NCBI GenBank assembly: GCA_024336345.1
Contig: JANFOG010000011.1
Span: 992,001 to 1,056,000, forward strand
Length of the DNA stretch: 64,000 bases
Origin: Mariannaea sp. PMI_226
Lineage: Eukaryota; Ascomycota; Sordariomycetes; Hypocreales; Nectriaceae
Direction: 5' to 3'
A model generated the notes under the pieces. The model was not told the origin of the DNA. It saw only the letters and a program-made list of their open reading frames with translations, and made no database searches. Below, piece after piece: positions 61,306 through 64,000 of this stretch; the stretch's first letter is position 1, and each line of letters opens with the position of its first letter. The position numbers were made by a program, and so were the translations under genes.

Positions 61306-62939
61306 CTACGGTCCCACTTTAACAACCGAGGCTTGGATCGCGGCACCCAGTGTATCACGGGGGTATCCTGGTCCTCGCATCAAACAAACGGCACCTTGGG
61401 CCAGGTTTGACACTAGGAGCGAGGTGCTCAGGCGGAGTGTCATCACCGGCGATTCCGTACGAGGCTGCTTGGGCGAATAGAAGTTAACGAAGCTCCAGCT
61501 ATCGGGTTGCGCAGATGCCGACCCCGGGGACTCCGGTTCGGAAGGTGATGTTGCGACCGCGGGGTTCGGGATGTTGAGTTCGAGGGTCTCCGTGTCGACA
61601 AAGCGCCCGCCCAGTGAGAGCAACTGCCTCTCCACGCCCAGGATACTGAAGTATCGCGCCGTGCCGTTGTGGTCATCCTTTACTGCCTTTGTGATGCTCG
61701 GCCAGCCAAGCTCGTCAAAGGCCGGGTTCAGGTCGCTCCTTGTAAAGATCTGGTCGCCGTGCTGGCCGTAAGGGAGATCAACAACGCGGTAAATGTAGTC
61801 GCCCCCTGAGCCCAGGAGCCATCGCAGGCGGACCAGCAAGTCTTCACGGTTGCGCTCGTTCAGTGTGGTGCCGACCAAACGATGCTCTTCAGATGGAGGT
61901 GGGGGTGGGGCTTCGCTCTGGCTTAGAATATTGAATGCGTTTATGAGACTGGCTTTTGCTAGGCGGTATGCGAACGAGTCTCGAGATATGGCCACTCGGG
62001 GACCCCAGTACTCGCTCATGTTCTCGTCAACGATTGGGTGGTTGCTTACTGTCCATCCGTTGCCGTAGAATTGATGAGGGTGGCCAATAACTTTCATGCT
62101 ACTGCTGTCGTCGTTGGGCAGCTCGGGATCGGGAATGTGTTCAGGCATACCGGGAGGCGCAGGAAGGTTGAGAGAGCGACTGGTTGTGCAGAAGTGATGG
62201 ATTGCGTCGTTGCCGAATTGAAAATCACCTTCTGTGCTCTCTTCCGAAGTGTTGCTAGCGGTTGAAGAGAGACCTGGAGGCTCCGGCGACGTTGACAGTG
62301 ATGATGGCGGAGTGAGTTTGCTGTCCACGTTACTTTGCTGATGGGTAGGTGTAGGTTGAGAGATGGGGGCACTTGAGGGCGTCATGGTAGAGTCATTGGC
62401 GACAGCAGGGGCTGCGGCGACCTCGACAGTCGAAGTATTGGTGTCATCAGGACCGACAACTTCTTGGGCCAGGTCGAGGACGCGCTTCATGGATCCGCGC
62501 AGGCTGGACACCAATTCGGGCTGTTGGCTCACTGTTTCGGATGCGAGCATTTCGTCGACAAAATTCATGAATATTGAGCTCATTTCCTCAACAATCTCCT
62601 CGAGACGGCCGAGGCGCTTGCTCTGGGCGACCTCGGCAGCTTGTCTGCGCTTTCGAAAGACATTTTGCGCTTCGCGATTGCGTTGGCGACGGGCCTGTGT
62701 TGAAATCGTACATGTCAGAGACATGAAAGTGGAGGAGAGGACGGAGAAGGAACAATAGTAGCAGCAGCGACGGCGGCGGCAGAAGAAGAAGAAGAAGAAG
62801 AGGATGAAGAAAAGAAAATGGATAATTACAAAACAAGAGAAGAGTATCTTACCTTGAGAGTGGCTTCATCCAGTTCAGAAGAATTGGTTGGAGGGCGACC
62901 TCGCTTTTTCACGGGTCCGGCAGGGAGAACGTCTGCCAT
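61306..62939 (-). CDS. bZIP transcription factor with DUF3425-like C-terminus, 491 aa
   Basis: Two exons: 62939-62853 (29 codons) and 62694-61306, separated by a 158-nt intron containing GCA/CGG/AGA repeats. Exon 1 has KKRGRPPT, an AT-hook-like motif. Exon 2 opens with the bZIP basic region RQRNREAQNVFRKRR (N-x7-R form), followed by a zipper that is short and not strictly heptad (LGRLEEIVEEMSSI). The long middle is Ser/Pro/Thr-rich, and the C-terminal half resembles the DUF3425 module common in fungal bZIPs (DFDPAFDELGWPSIT-like region, YIYRVVDLPYGQ). Likely a nuclear stress or metabolism regulator; targets unknown. The start was fixed by the exon 1 frame and the first ATG. Confidence 0.83.
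62781..62800. repeat. (GAA)n microsatellite in the bZIP intron
   Basis: About six to seven GAA units inside the first intron, next to (CGG)n and (GCA)n runs. Confidence 0.8.
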
Positions 62940-63007
62940 GACGGATTGATTGACTACCTGCCCGCGGGGGCAGATGCAGTCAGATACCGGGGTGCAGGAG
63001 TTGACGA

Positions 63008-63049
63008 ATTGATTGACTGATTGATTGATTGATGTATGGATGGATGGAT
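63008..63049. repeat. GATT/GGAT microsatellite
   Basis: About five GATT-type units, followed by GGAT units, within 70-110 bp of the bZIP start codon. Could affect promoter length. Confidence 0.75.
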
Positions 63050-63883
63050 CGAATCAATCACGGTTGGATGCAGTGCAATGCACTCAGATGGTAAGGCTGA
63101 CTGATGTACGATGTGAGGTGAGCAAGTGTGATTGTGATATATGGGAGGTGGAGCAATGAGTAGATGAATTGAGTATGCGAGTAAGTGAGGAAGGAGAAAG
63201 CTTGAGCGAGTAAGTGTCGCGGAGGACGCGAATAAGCTTCTTTGCAACAAGAACGATGATCCGTCAAGGTCAAGGGGAAAAAAAAGAAGGAGTAAAGGAA
63301 AAGAAAAGGAACAAAATCCTGGTCTCGATCTCACAGAGGGGATAAACTAGAAAAAAAAAAAGTCTCCTCGATGACGTGAAACAGCAGTCAAGGGCCACGT
63401 CGGGTATATGGTGAAGCAGAAGCCACTTACAGAATGGAAGGGGGGGCCTACTACGTAGGTAGCACTCTGGTAGTCTGTGTAAACGGAGCACCATTCGCTG
63501 CGTTTTAGCGAAGGTACGAAGGTGGCGGCGGATGCGATGGGTAGTCTGGAGAGCGAAGATGCGATATCACTAATCAATTATTGTGTCGACATCAGTCAGC
63601 TGGCGCGGTGACCTTATATCAAATATCCGCTGGACCCGTAACCAGCACATGGCTTTCAGAGGTGTGAGGTGCGGCCCCACCGTGCCCCTTCCGGTGGTGA
63701 GATGCGAACCCAAGTCCCATTTTTCCATGGATCTTGCCATGGAACAATTGCACCCATTTCAAATTTGTAATCAGCTGCACGCATGGTGCGCCCTTCGGCT
63801 ACTCGTGTTGGCTGGCGCAAGGGAAGAAGAAAAACCCTAAAAAAAAGCCAACTTATCGCCGCGGCTTTAAGAACGAACAGAAG

Positions 63884-63938
63884 GCCTAGAATGCCTAGAA
63901 TGCCCTGCCAAGCACGAAATGCACGAAATGCATGAAAT
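63884..63938. repeat. Tandem 9-bp repeats (GCCTAGAAT x2, GCACGAAAT x3)
   Basis: GCCTAGAAT occurs twice in tandem (63884-63901). After a short spacer GCACGAAAT occurs three times in tandem with one mismatch (63912-63938, last unit GCATGAAAT). Minisatellite-like. Confidence 0.75.
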
Positions 63939-64000
63939 GCGACGCGGGAAGAGTCAGCACTACCTGGAATCTGGCGTGACAGGGACTCTCCCTTATAACT

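Larger units (their letters stand above)
62940..64000. other. bZIP promoter and end of window
   Basis: Upstream region of the bZIP gene with GATT/GGAT microsatellites and A runs, then nonamer repeats. No gene is supported; a further gene may lie outside the window. Confidence 0.5.

Noticed and set aside
63640..63740. GGGTTCGCATCTC on the minus strand, resembling a tRNA T-arm
   Set aside because: The loop does not fit TTCRANY, and no acceptor or D-arm could be paired.

Overview
The window reads as nuclear DNA of a filamentous ascomycete, most likely Sordariomycetes/Hypocreales and Fusarium-like. This rests on short (about 46-160 nt) GT-AG introns with CTAAC/CTGAC-type branch sites, compact housekeeping genes (pyruvate kinase, Spt5, a WDR68-type WD40 protein, an Iks1-type kinase, a PMC-type Ca2+-ATPase), Zn2Cys6 and bZIP regulators, and pyrimidine-rich promoter tracts. 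The genus call is an inference from overall protein similarity. No rRNA, tRNA, CRISPR array, intact transposon or virus was recognised.

Left part, about 1-19 kb, is accessory in character: a 5'-partial sulfatase-fold protein (1-2045), a short-chain dehydrogenase (2648-3367), a seven-exon Zn2Cys6 regulator (4087-6613), a DHA1-type MFS exporter (8140-10057), an AT-rich stretch with almost no ORFs (about 11.2-13.2 kb), a clear 2,3-dihydroxybenzoate decarboxylase (13307-14429), a small F-box/ankyrin protein (15375-16052) and an APC-superfamily amino-acid permease (17115-18913). The decarboxylase, exporter, dehydrogenase and regulator could form a loose aromatic-acid locus, but that is inference from proximity.

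Middle part, about 19.4-43.6 kb, is mostly conserved: a mitochondrial membrane protein (19466-20091), Spt5 (20668-23958), a WDR68-like protein (25682-27803), a coiled-coil protein possibly related to Atg28 (29675-31573), an 87-aa DUF1748-type mitochondrial protein rebuilt from four small exons (32126-32704), pyruvate kinase (36866-38568) behind a long promoter, a Cys-rich orphan (40657-41169) and a second DHA1 MFS transporter (41567-43629).

Right part, about 43.6-64 kb: an AflR-like Zn2Cys6 regulator with no biosynthetic cluster in view (47463-48494), an Iks1-type kinase with C-terminal membrane segments (49373-51748), a secreted or membrane purine nucleoside permease-family protein (52321-53750), a divergent PMC-type Ca2+-ATPase (56619-60753) and a DUF3425-type bZIP factor (61306-62939). 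Large intergenic spaces (3-4 kb upstream of pyruvate kinase, of the second MFS gene and of the Ca2+-ATPase) hold homopolymers and microsatellites but no supportable gene.

No convincingly new multi-gene system was found. The most useful unusual items are the Ca2+-ATPase with altered signature motifs, the GC-AG intron and the CGG-N15-CCG palindrome at the dehydrogenase/regulator pair, the DUF1748 gene that starts with a 6-nt coding exon, and several introns that change protein ends. Exon borders below were placed by eye from splice signals and reading-frame continuity; no transcript data were available.
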